DNA of 6,692 bases, taken from NCBI GenBank assembly GCA_025453305.1, contig JALOQO010000032.1:1-6692 (forward strand), written 5' to 3'. Shown piece after piece: positions 1-5,424 of this stretch. Under the pieces are notes generated by a model. It had not been told where the DNA came from and made no database searches. It saw only the letters and a program-made list of their open reading frames with translations. A program made the translations under genes and the position numbers. How positions within the stretch are numbered: position 1 is the first letter of the stretch; each line of letters begins with the position of its first letter. Origin of the DNA: Patescibacteria group bacterium (GTDB lineage: Bacteria; Patescibacteriota; Saccharimonadia; Saccharimonadales; CAIOMD01).

Positions 1-2
1 GA

Positions 3-140
3 ATTTTGCTTCAGATTTTCAACGCCGGAGTTATTCGAATCACCGAAGTTATATTGTGAAAAAACATTAATTCTTGTACCAACAGGTTTATAGTACCCTT
101 TTACACTAACTTCTATAAAGACATAAATGCCAATAAACTA
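3..140 (-). other. Weak open frame at left edge, no start codon
   Basis: Read on the minus strand, a frame stays open for 45 codons from a TAG at 138-140 to the window edge. Its translation looks protein-like (for example GYYKPVGTRINVFSQYN) and is rich in Gly, Asn and aromatic residues. It has no ATG, GTG or TTG start, so it is either the 5' part of a gene with an unusual start, a decayed remnant, or chance. The other minus frames give only very short peptides here. I do not recognise the protein. It lies just downstream of the K+ channel gene in the same orientation. No clear terminator hairpin separates the two. Confidence 0.2.
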
Positions 141-155
141 TGGATGTTTTTTGCT

Positions 156-491
156 TTATCGCTTCTTTTTGAGTTGTCGTTCAAGGTTGCGCAGTTGTTG
201 TCTTTTAATTAGTTGCTGTGCAAAAAATCCAAAAAGGGCAATCCCCACAACAATTAAAGCCATGGCGTATATCTTGCCGGCATTGGTTTTTGGTGTAAAA
301 TCTCCGTAGCCAACAGTACCAAGAGTTACCACTACATAATAAAATGAATCCAGCATATTCCATTTTTCTGTTTTATGAAAAAACAAGGCGCTAACAATTA
401 TCATACTAATAATGGATACTGCTAAGATTCGAAAATTATTTAACTGTGATTTTAGTTCTTTAGCTAATTGCTCTTTAGACGAATTATCCAT
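156..491 (-). CDS. Two-TM potassium channel (ion channel 2 family)
   Basis: This is a small inner-membrane K+ channel subunit of 111 residues, expected to act as a tetramer. An N-terminal cytoplasmic stretch of about 20 residues is followed by TM1 (about 21-39), a pore loop with the selectivity filter TVGYGD at residues 59-64, TM2 (about 75-92), and a basic, Gln/Arg/Lys-rich tail ending KKKR. The filter is canonical for K+. There is no RCK/TrkA-N or cyclic-nucleotide domain, so this is a minimal pore like KcsA or the pore of MthK. The frame is open upstream to a TTG at 513-515, but I chose the ATG at 489-491 because a TACAAT box ends 7 bases before it and the extra residues look like promoter sequence read through. 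Its gating signal cannot be seen. Confidence in the channel fold is high. Confidence 0.92.
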   Translation of the reverse strand: MDNSSKEQLAKELKSQLNNFRILAVSIISMIIVSALFFHKTEKWNMLDSFYYVVVTLGTVGYGDFTPKTNAGKIYAMALIVVGIALFGFFAQQLIKRQQLRNLERQLKKKR

Positions 492-498
492 AATCCAT

Positions 499-504
499 AT
501 TGTA
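499..504 (-). promoter_or_regulatory. -10 box (TACAAT) for the K+ channel gene, leaderless geometry
   Basis: Minus-strand TACAAT lies 7 bases before the ATG at 491, which puts the expected transcription start at or next to the A of the start codon. A TTGTAT hexamer 16 bases upstream could be a weak -35. No Shine-Dalgarno sequence is present. The call rests on position and consensus match only. Confidence 0.5.
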
Positions 505-546
505 TAACGAATCAATCGTCATACAAAATCAGGTATTAAATCGAGT

Positions 547-1005
547 TTATTCGTAGTATGCTGGGATATTATATATTTGGGTTTGGTGTTTAAATCCGCT
601 GTTTAAATCAATAAGAAAAGCATTTTTTGCATCTATTGGATATAAAGTAGTTTTCGGAATATCCTTAACGCTAAGCCACATAGGTTTATAAAAGTTAAAA
701 CCAAGCAGGCTGTCTTTATATTCATTGGAATTTTGGTTTAGAGCTGGTTCACCGCTTATATAATCACATTGATAATAAAAGTGCATATCACCGTTGTCGT
801 GGTGAAATTCATATAATAATCTGCCCACTTTTACCTTAATTGATGTTTCTTCTAATAGCTCTCTTTTAACAGCTTGTTCTTGCGTTTCTTTACTTTCTAT
901 ACCGCCACCGGGGAACACATAAAACTTTTGCTTATCTCTAACGCGATGCATTACCAGCAGTTTATCGTTATGTATTACAACACCAGCTACTCTATGTCTC
1001 GTCAT
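547..1005 (-). CDS. Nudix hydrolase
   Basis: This 152-residue cytosolic protein should hydrolyse a nucleoside diphosphate linked to another group, using Mg2+. The Nudix box spans residues 34-56: G34, E40, then R48-E49-L50 and E52-E53, the metal-binding glutamates. The usual Gly near the end of the box is Ser55 (EETSI instead of EETGI), a mild deviation. The PGGG loop precedes the box, and the rest follows the single-domain Nudix length. The substrate cannot be told from sequence; the FYVFPGGG context is common to many generic MutT-like members. An ATG at 1015-1017 would add four residues, but it sits inside a TATGAT -10-like box placed 7 bases before the ATG at 1003-1005, and MTRHRVAGVV is a typical family beginning. 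I therefore prefer the shorter form. The gene lies 33 bases after the SGNH hydrolase. Confidence 0.9.
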   Translation of the reverse strand: MTRHRVAGVVIHNDKLLVMHRVRDKQKFYVFPGGGIESKETQEQAVKRELLEETSIKVKVGRLLYEFHHDNGDMHFYYQCDYISGEPALNQNSNEYKDSLLGFNFYKPMWLSVKDIPKTTLYPIDAKNAFLIDLNSGFKHQTQIYNIPAYYE

Positions 1006-1012
1006 AACATTT

Positions 1013-1018
1013 ATCATA
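1013..1018 (-). promoter_or_regulatory. -10 box (TATGAT) for the Nudix gene, leaderless geometry
   Basis: Minus-strand TATGAT is separated by 7 bases from the ATG at 1005. It contains the upstream in-frame ATG (1017), so if the box is real the longer start cannot be used from this promoter. No good -35 hexamer was found. Confidence 0.45.
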
Positions 1019-1038
1019 GCAGATTAATATTAACTTCT

Positions 1039-1674
1039 TTATAGCGACAATGACTGTTTGATCTTTTCAAATATTAGACGATGGCCTTTGTTGTTCGGGT
1101 GCAAACCATCTTTATATAAATATTCTTTAATCCAATCTTTTTGGCTTACATTTACATCCGCAAAAGTAACACCATACTCATCACATATTTGTTTTAGTTT
1201 AGTTCTAAATAACAATCTTCTGCTATTAGTGGAATATGAGTTGCTGCCATCGAACGGGTTAATTTTTGGATTGGTTTTAGATTCGTCTACATATCCATTG
1301 TTTGCAAATATAATATTATTTGAGTATTTTTGTAACATCAGAATTAATTTTTTAACTTGATTCTCGTATTCTTCTAATGTAGATACATAGTCGTCGGGTT
1401 TACCTGTTGCTTTAGAATTATTACCTCCAACACTGACGATTATTTTAGAATTTTCATTTCGGCCATAGTTATTAAATTGTTCCGGAAAGGTTTTTATTAC
1501 AAAATCTATCGTTGCGCCAGGTTTAGCAAAATTGAATACTTCATACTTTTCACCAACCCCATTTGAGCTATACATTTTCTCATGTAAATATTGTTTTAAT
1601 AAACTCGCCCATCCGCCGTCGCTAGAGCCAACACCGTATGCGACGCACGCGCCCAAAATAAAAAATTGCTTCAT
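1039..1674 (-). CDS. SGNH/GDSL-type hydrolase with Cys at the nucleophile position
   Basis: This 211-residue protein has the block order of SGNH esterases/lipases, which cleave ester bonds in lipids, glycans or small acyl compounds. Block I is normally GDS(L) plus TYG and reads G8-A9-C10 then AYGVG, followed by GGW as in bacterial GDSL proteins. Block II is NFAKPGATI with Gly53. Block III is GGNN at 83-86, giving the oxyanion Asn. Block V is D189-G-L-H192, the Asp-His pair. The catalytic Ser is thus replaced by Cys10 (codon TGC, one base from AGC) and the block Asp by Ala. There is no signal peptide, so it is probably cytosolic. A GGA lies 9 bases before the ATG, one of the few Shine-Dalgarno-like sites here. 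The gene starts 49 bases after tRNA-Arg and may share its transcript. The fold is well supported; the activity is open. Confidence 0.85.
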   Translation of the reverse strand: MKQFFILGACVAYGVGSSDGGWASLLKQYLHEKMYSSNGVGEKYEVFNFAKPGATIDFVIKTFPEQFNNYGRNENSKIIVSVGGNNSKATGKPDDYVSTLEEYENQVKKLILMLQKYSNNIIFANNGYVDESKTNPKINPFDGSNSYSTNSRRLLFRTKLKQICDEYGVTFADVNVSQKDWIKEYLYKDGLHPNNKGHRLIFEKIKQSLSL

Positions 1675-1683
1675 ATTTTTAAT

Positions 1684-1686
1684 TCC
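1684..1686 (-). promoter_or_regulatory. Shine-Dalgarno-like GGA of the SGNH hydrolase gene
   Basis: Minus-strand GGA lies 9 bases upstream of the ATG at 1674. No -10 box sits 6-8 bases from this ATG, unlike most genes in the window, so this mRNA probably has a leader, possibly as read-through from the tRNA promoter. Confidence 0.35.
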
Positions 1687-1723
1687 ATCTATAAATTAAT
1701 CAACTTTAAAAACGATATAATTA

Positions 1724-1800
1724 TGGTACGCCCGGCAAGATTCGAACTTGCGACCCCTTGGTTCGAAGCCAAGTACTCTAATCCGCTGAGCTACGGGCGC
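1724..1800 (-). tRNA. tRNA-Arg (anticodon UCG), CCA encoded
   Basis: The minus strand folds into a full cloverleaf. The acceptor is GCGCCCG paired with CGGGCGT, the D arm GCTC/GAGT, the anticodon stem CTTGG/CCAAG with loop CTTCGAA (anticodon TCG, reading CGA and by wobble other CGN codons), and the T arm GCAAG-TTCGAAT-CTTGC. The discriminator is A73 (1727) and the CCA end is genome-encoded (1724-1726). The terminal acceptor pair is a G1-U72 wobble, and G10-U25 is also a wobble. It lies between the VKOR gene and the SGNH hydrolase, all in the same direction, with its own promoter just upstream. Confidence 0.97.
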
Positions 1801-1822
1801 GCGCTTAATAAAATCATTAATA

Positions 1823-1851
1823 ATTATACAATATATAAGGTGTTTTTTAAA
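1823..1851 (-). promoter_or_regulatory. Promoter of tRNA-Arg
   Basis: A perfect minus-strand TATAAT (1823-1828) sits 17 bases downstream of TTTAAA (1846-1851, 4 of 6 matches to TTGACA). The expected start is about 15 bases before the first tRNA base, giving a short 5' leader. The -35 overlaps the VKOR stop codon. Confidence 0.6.
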
Positions 1852-2455
1852 TCAAAGTAGACCAATAGTACCAAAATCTATAAATAATTAACATTATTGG
1901 TATAACATAAAAAACCACTAAAATATCTAAATGGTGTTTAATTATGAAATGCTGAAAACTCAAATATTTTTCTGGCAATGCTATATTTTTTGTTTGTAGG
2001 TTATATAGCGTGGTATACCAAAATATTGGTATTGTTGCCACCCAAATAGTCATACAAAAAAGACAAAGTGCTCCGCTAACATACAAACTTGTATAAAAAA
2101 GTGCTCCCAAGAATATCATGGCTAGCACACTACCAGCCCATAGGCTTAGCATATACCATCTTTTTAATACCGCCCCGGCAATCATTGCCATACCGGTAGT
2201 TATGACTACGGTATAGCCAATGACACCAAAAAAAGTGTTAGATACCCCAAACACCTCGGCAATGGCAGTTTCCATAACTGATCCACAGCTAAATATTGGA
2301 TTAATATCACAAACCGGAACAAAGGCTGGGTCCTTAATGGTATTAATATATTCTATGGTTAAGCCAAAAGATGCCAAGAAACCTAGTAAGCCTGCAATAA
2401 CTAATATAAACGGAAAAAACTTAATAAAATCTGGTTGTTTATTTTGATTTGTCAT
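1847..2455 (-). CDS. VKOR-family disulfide bond oxidoreductase, membrane protein
   Basis: This is a 202-residue integral membrane quinone-dependent thiol oxidase of the vitamin K epoxide reductase family. In bacteria lacking DsbB such proteins reoxidise a DsbA-like thioredoxin, so that exported proteins gain disulfides. All four active-site cysteines are present: the loop pair C49 (VPVCD) and C57 (FSCGSV), and the CxxC pair C131-LF-C134 near the extracytoplasmic end of a helix. Hydrophobic helices lie at about 12-34, 75-95, 100-122, 128-147 and 170-195. There is no fused C-terminal thioredoxin domain, so a separate partner is needed and none is encoded in this window. The ATG at 2453-2455 has a TATTAT box 7 bases upstream and no Shine-Dalgarno. 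The tRNA-Arg promoter overlaps the stop codon. Confidence 0.93.
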   Translation of the reverse strand: MTNQNKQPDFIKFFPFILVIAGLLGFLASFGLTIEYINTIKDPAFVPVCDINPIFSCGSVMETAIAEVFGVSNTFFGVIGYTVVITTGMAMIAGAVLKRWYMLSLWAGSVLAMIFLGALFYTSLYVSGALCLFCMTIWVATIPIFWYTTLYNLQTKNIALPEKYLSFQHFIIKHHLDILVVFYVIPIMLIIYRFWYYWSTLI

Positions 2456-2462
2456 TAGTTTA

Positions 2463-2468
2463 ATAATA
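2463..2468 (-). promoter_or_regulatory. -10 box (TATTAT) for the VKOR gene, leaderless geometry
   Basis: Minus-strand TATTAT ends 7 bases before the VKOR ATG at 2455. It stands just downstream of the terminator at 2497-2528, so the gene needs its own promoter here. The -35 region is weak. Confidence 0.45.
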
Positions 2469-2496
2469 CCAAAAATCCATAATAATTTCTTAGCTT

Positions 2497-2528
2497 AAAA
2501 AGAAAAGGGGCGCTAATCTCGCCCCTTT
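2497..2528 (-). terminator. Intrinsic terminator of the 2497-2672 small RNA
   Basis: A 9-bp perfect stem (2504-2512 with 2520-2528, AAAGGGGCG/CGCCCCTTT) encloses a 7-base loop. On the minus strand it is followed by a T-rich run (TTTTCTTTTT) at 2497-2506. It faces leftward transcripts and insulates the VKOR gene from what lies upstream. The plus-strand side lacks a comparable T-run, so it is probably one-directional. Confidence 0.85.
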
Positions 2529-2562
2529 ATCAATCTTGGAAGACTTGCACCCACGGATGTGG

Positions 2563-2625
2563 CTAACTAACTAACTAACTTTGTTCTAACTTAACTTCTA
2601 TCTCGTTCTAACTAACTTACCAACT
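2563..2625 (-). repeat. UUAG/AAGUUAG repeats in the small RNA loop
   Basis: On the plus strand CTAA is repeated four times in tandem at 2563-2580. Further copies of the same word occur in the CTAACTAACTT near 2610-2617 and in CTAACTT near 2587-2593. As RNA this gives seven UUAG, with GTTAGAAC occurring twice. The last copy of the tandem run overlaps the inner stem. This is a short internal repeat, not a CRISPR or insertion-sequence element. Confidence 0.7.
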
Positions 2626-2678
2626 TGACCAGCCACATATCTTACTTTTAGTGCCGTATCACTTGGTCTTCCATATAT

Positions 2679-2707
2679 AAGGTATCAAGCAATTTTTGCT
2701 CTGTCAA
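2679..2707 (-). promoter_or_regulatory. Promoter of the small RNA
   Basis: A perfect minus-strand TTGACA (2702-2707) is followed after 17 bases by TACCTT (2679-2684), preceded by TG one base upstream (an extended -10, TGATACCTT). The -10 is only a partial match, but the exact -35 and spacing are the best in the window, and the predicted start falls on the first base of the closing stem. The bases from here to 2801 hold no gene or hairpin that I can see. Confidence 0.6.
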
Positions 2708-2801
2708 TAATTACAATAGGTATGTTCAATAATAATTTATATTAACATATTGCGATTAATTTTAAGCGCGTGGTATATTCTATAAATACGATAATTGAGT
2801 A

Positions 2802-3578
2802 TTAATTTTCATAATAGTTTTTCTCAAGTGATATAGCTAATACATGTGGATTATCTTTAGTAATTTTTGTAAACACAGATTGTATATCTACAAAATTACT
2901 ATCTTCGTAAAAAGGAAAAGATTTAAAATTATATTGAGCAGAATCTAACCAGCTAATTACTTCGCTTTCTTTATTAGTATATGTAATATCCATGACAATA
3001 TTATTCTTTAGATATCCATTGGCTATTTCTCCAGCACCATAACTGGGTTGGTAATTGTAATTTGTATCATTACTGATTTCGCTCGCTACATAATCCTCGT
3101 AATTATTATCGATATTATAGCCTATACTTTTACTAGTGTCGTTGGGGTTTAACCACTGTAACTTGGCGATCTCTTGCTCAATGCTTTTCATGTTAGATCG
3201 AAAATCGCCGATAAAACCATAATATTTCGTAATTCGGAAATCACAACGATGATTAAAGGCGTCCATTATTTTCCAATCTTTCTGACCTTTATAGCAATAG
3301 TCATAAGTTGAGCTGTCATATTCTGTTAGAAAATTGATTTTACTCAAAAGTATATATTCTTTTTGAATTTCGCCTTTAGCATAATTTCGGCTTGCTATTA
3401 ATTCAGTACTATTGGGGTTCGGTTTTTTCTTAAACTTGCTTAAAGCTCCGTCTATACCTCCAGAAAACGCAACAAACATTGAGACAAGCACAATACCCGC
3501 TAGACTGTATATTAATACAATCGATATAACTATAACCTTTATCCAATTTCTTCGTTTACCGTACGAACTATTTATCAT
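2802..3578 (-). CDS. Single-pass membrane protein of unknown function, extracytoplasmic domain
   Basis: I do not recognise this 258-residue protein. A short basic N-terminus (GKRRNW) is followed by one hydrophobic helix at about residues 13-38. The remaining 220 residues are rich in Asn, Tyr and Ser and probably lie outside the membrane. Two cysteines, C95 (DYCYKG) and C112 (NHRCDF), are the only ones and lie 17 apart, so a structural disulfide is plausible, possibly made through the VKOR system encoded downstream. The start chosen is the ATG at 3576-3578, which overlaps the TGA of the preceding gene as ATGA and has GAAAG 9 bases upstream. An ATG at 3584 would add two residues with poor spacing. 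Coupled translation with the DUF1801 gene is likely. A signal peptide with later cleavage, instead of an anchor, cannot be excluded. Confidence 0.85.
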   Translation of the reverse strand: MINSSYGKRRNWIKVIVISIVLIYSLAGIVLVSMFVAFSGGIDGALSKFKKKPNPNSTELIASRNYAKGEIQKEYILLSKINFLTEYDSSTYDYCYKGQKDWKIMDAFNHRCDFRITKYYGFIGDFRSNMKSIEQEIAKLQWLNPNDTSKSIGYNIDNNYEDYVASEISNDTNYNYQPSYGAGEIANGYLKNNIVMDITYTNKESEVISWLDSAQYNFKSFPFYEDSNFVDIQSVFTKITKDNPHVLAISLEKNYYEN

Positions 3579-4009
3579 ATACATTGTCTTTCAGGATTCT
3601 TTTTAAGCATTTCCTTATAAGATTTTGCAATTATTGACTGTAATATTATTATATTAACATCGTCTAATTTATTTATATACAAGCAAGATATGCTTGTTTT
3701 ATGTTTACCTAGTTTTTCTAATTCTTTTTGATATTTATCAAACCCTGGCATTATGTAAATAGTTAAGTTTTGTTTACGGGGTGAAAAGCCGGTTAATGGC
3801 CAGTCGCCTTCTTGTTTGCTCCGGGTAGATTTATAGTGGTAGCTACCATAGCCGATAATGCTCGTACCCCACATAGCGGGTTCTTGCCCGGTGGATTCTT
3901 TAAATATCTCAAGTAGCTGTAAGCAGTCTTGTTTTTTAGCCTCGTCTTGTACGGTATTAACAAAGCCAATAACACTCGAGTCATTCTTTTTAGTTTTAAG
4001 TTCTGCCAT
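3575..4009 (-). CDS. DUF1801 domain protein (YdhG-like)
   Basis: This 144-residue soluble protein covers one complete DUF1801 domain. Family signatures appear in order: TGQEPAMWG (40-48), IIGYGSYHY (51-59), GDWPLTGFSPRK (68-79), LTIYIMPGF (82-90) and LGKHKTSISCLYI (100-112). No enzymatic activity is firmly established for the family; the fold is shared with small YdhG/IF-type domains, and I assign no function. The gene begins 33 bases after the CorA stop. A TAGAAT box ends 8 bases before its ATG, and a perfect TATAAT overlaps the CorA stop codon further up. It has no Shine-Dalgarno. Its TGA stop overlaps the start of the following membrane protein gene by ATGA. Confidence 0.93.
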   Translation of the reverse strand: MAELKTKKNDSSVIGFVNTVQDEAKKQDCLQLLEIFKESTGQEPAMWGTSIIGYGSYHYKSTRSKQEGDWPLTGFSPRKQNLTIYIMPGFDKYQKELEKLGKHKTSISCLYINKLDDVNIIILQSIIAKSYKEMLKKNPERQCI

Positions 4010-4017
4010 TATATTGA

Positions 4018-4023
4018 ATTCTA
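4018..4023 (-). promoter_or_regulatory. -10-like box (TAGAAT) for the DUF1801 gene
   Basis: Minus-strand TAGAAT is 8 bases before the ATG at 4009. A competing perfect TATAAT at 4042-4047, overlapping the CorA stop, would instead give a leader of about 25 bases that lacks a Shine-Dalgarno. Which one is used cannot be decided from sequence. Confidence 0.35.
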
Positions 4024-4041
4024 TTTGGTGAATAATTTAAC

Positions 4042-4047
4042 ATTATA
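4042..4047 (-). promoter_or_regulatory. Alternative -10 (TATAAT) overlapping the CorA stop codon
   Basis: This is a perfect consensus hexamer on the minus strand made from the CorA stop codon and its flanks. It could drive the DUF1801/membrane protein pair. The -35 is unclear, and such words arise easily in AT-rich DNA. Confidence 0.3.
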
Positions 4048-4975
4048 GCCAGTCTTTGTGTTTTAAATATATTAAAACTATTATAGCTAATGTTAGGGTT
4101 CCACCAACAACCAATGGAAATGCCAGAGGATTGCTATCTAGCGGTACATCAACATTCATACCAAAAAATGACCCAACAATAGTAGGGACGGTCAGAACAA
4201 TGGTTAGAACGGTAAGAATTTTAATTTGCCGGTTAAGGTTATTGGTCATAATATTACTGTAAGCCTCACGGATATTAACTATAGTTTTAAGGTAACCTTT
4301 GCTTTCTTCTATTAATTGAGCTGTTTCTAATTGTAAATCTTCTAAAATATCCAAATCTTCTTCTGTGAATTTTAATACTTTTCTACCAGCTATCATATTC
4401 AAAAGGATGTTGTTTGTTGGCACAAGCTCACTTAAAAAGTCGTTTAGGATATCCTCTATTTCTACAAATCGTACAAAGTGTTTATTAGAAAACTTTTCAT
4501 CGCGAAGGGAATTACGAGCTGATCTGATTTGTCTACCCATATAAGCTAACTGGTTAGCGTAGCTTTGCAGGCAAACATTTAAAGCCGACAGTAATAAATG
4601 CTTTTGCCTGTTTGTAACTAAGTGACTATGTGTTTCAAGCAAGTTTTCTAACTGTTCAAAGGGTTTATTTGTAAGTGATACAAATGATTCATCACCAATA
4701 ATAAATAAAACAGGTTCTGTTTCTATGCTTCCGCGCGAACTTTTTAGTGCAAATCTGGTATACAGATAGGCCTTATCGTCTTCTATTTCAAAACGGGGCA
4801 TTTCGTCTATATCGGTGGCATCTATTAGTAGCGTTGGCTCAAGGCCGGCCCTGGTTGATATATAATCAATTTCTTCTTTAGTTGGAGAGGTTAGTTGTAC
4901 CCATTGCTTAGGCGCAAATTCTTTCTCCTCTATATAATCTGTAGATTTGGCTGTTCGTGATTTGTATTTAATCAT
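4043..4975 (-). CDS. corA: CorA-family magnesium/divalent cation channel
   Basis: This is a 310-residue inner-membrane channel for Mg2+ (and Co2+/Ni2+ in some relatives), expected to form a homopentamer. The N-terminal soluble alpha/beta domain spans about residues 1-125 and is followed by long helices (about 125-250) that make the funnel and the stalk helix. TM1 is about 251-271, ending in the family signature G272-M273-N274, and TM2 is about 285-304. The protein ends in a basic tail, KHKDWL, as CorA proteins do. In place of the usual YGMN the sequence is FGMN, a tolerated variant. The length is normal for the family. The gene stands alone upstream of the DUF1801 unit. The ATG at 4973-4975 has a TAGTAT box 6 bases upstream and no Shine-Dalgarno. 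Confidence 0.95.
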   Translation of the reverse strand: MIKYKSRTAKSTDYIEEKEFAPKQWVQLTSPTKEEIDYISTRAGLEPTLLIDATDIDEMPRFEIEDDKAYLYTRFALKSSRGSIETEPVLFIIGDESFVSLTNKPFEQLENLLETHSHLVTNRQKHLLLSALNVCLQSYANQLAYMGRQIRSARNSLRDEKFSNKHFVRFVEIEDILNDFLSELVPTNNILLNMIAGRKVLKFTEEDLDILEDLQLETAQLIEESKGYLKTIVNIREAYSNIMTNNLNRQIKILTVLTIVLTVPTIVGSFFGMNVDVPLDSNPLAFPLVVGGTLTLAIIVLIYLKHKDWL

Positions 4976-4981
4976 AATCTT

Positions 4982-4987
4982 ATACTA
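4982..4987 (-). promoter_or_regulatory. -10-like box (TAGTAT) for corA, leaderless geometry
   Basis: Minus-strand TAGTAT ends 6 bases before the ATG at 4975. A TTATAA hexamer 16 bases further up matches the -35 consensus at four of six positions. The whole spacer is AT-rich, so chance matches are possible. Confidence 0.4.
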
Positions 4988-5022
4988 TCAGATAGATATA
5001 CTATTATAATATACATAATAAT

Positions 5023-5418
5023 CTACAGATGAAAATTTTGGGTTTTTAATAATTTAATAAAGTCTGCTTCTTTTGAATATCGCATATTATAAATTGCGTC
5101 ATCAATGTTTACCCAAAGACTCATTTCGTCTGGTAACATTGAAGATAAACCAGTCTGACTTAATAGGTATACCACTATTTTCTTGCTTACTTTTGAGCCA
5201 TCGTTTTCTGTGGATGGTCTAGTATATTCTCCCAGTAAACTAATCACATGAGTTTTTATGCCGGTTTCTTCTTCTACCTCACGGATTGCGGTTTCGGCAT
5301 CGCTTTCACCTGCTTTCTTATGTCCTTTTGGTATTGCATATTTTCCACTATCAAGTCGAACTAGTAATAGTCGGTCATTTATAATTACTATTCCGCCGGC
5401 CGATACTACATTTTTCAT
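5023..5418 (-). CDS. Nudix hydrolase, MutT/Ap4A-hydrolase-like
   Basis: This 131-residue cytosolic Mg2+-dependent pyrophosphohydrolase has a canonical Nudix box at residues 32-54: G32, E38, R46-E47-V48, E50-E51, then TGI. The preceding YAIPKGH with the GE step resembles diadenosine tetraphosphate hydrolases and the N-terminal domain of MutT1, which have PKGH at this place. It may therefore clear dinucleoside polyphosphates or oxidised nucleotides, though family resemblance does not settle the substrate. The length is normal for a single domain. The gene ends in TAG, follows the kinase gene by 27 bases, and has its own strong extended -10 in that gap, so it can be expressed apart from the upstream pair. 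Confidence 0.92.
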   Translation of the reverse strand: MKNVVSAGGIVIINDRLLLVRLDSGKYAIPKGHKKAGESDAETAIREVEEETGIKTHVISLLGEYTRPSTENDGSKVSKKIVVYLLSQTGLSSMLPDEMSLWVNIDDAIYNMRYSKEADFIKLLKTQNFHL

Positions 5419-5424
5419 AAATTA

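Larger units (their letters stand above)
2497..2672 (-). ncRNA. Candidate structured small RNA, family not recognised
   Basis: This is a likely independent transcript of about 175 nt that no open frame explains. The promoter at 2679-2707 predicts a start at G2672, and a strong terminator ends it. The first seven bases, GGAAGAC (2666-2672), pair exactly with GTCTTCC (2538-2544) to form a closing stem. Inside, ATGTGGCT (2631-2638) pairs exactly with AGCCACAT (2557-2564), 8 bp. Between the two stems lies an asymmetric internal loop, 27 nt on the 5' side and 12 nt on the 3' side. The inner stem carries a 66-nt loop (2565-2630) that is nearly free of C and holds seven copies of UUAG. Only tiny peptides of about 8 residues could be read from it. 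I compared it by eye with SRP, 6S, tmRNA and RNase P RNAs and do not recognise their conserved cores. Confidence 0.7.

Noticed and set aside
1058..1360. Plus-strand open frame of 100 codons
   Set aside because: It is antisense to the SGNH hydrolase, which has clear catalytic blocks.
1666..1860. Plus-strand open frame beginning MLHIFNSIY and containing VRPARFELATPWFE
   Set aside because: This is the antisense of the tRNA-Arg gene; such peptides are a well-known misannotation of tRNA complements.
2563..2625. CTAA/CTAACTT repeats as a CRISPR-like or telomere-like array
   Set aside because: The units are 4-8 bases with no regular spacers, and they sit in the loop of a stem-flanked transcript.
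2497..2672. Assignment of the small RNA to 6S, SRP, tmRNA or RNase P RNA
   Set aside because: None of the conserved cores I know (SRP tetraloop domain, tmRNA tag frame and tRNA-like ends, RNase P P4, long 6S duplex with central bubble) could be found by eye.
3793..3984. Second minus-strand frame inside the DUF1801 gene
   Set aside because: It is an out-of-frame shadow; the DUF1801 frame carries the conserved family motifs across the same bases.
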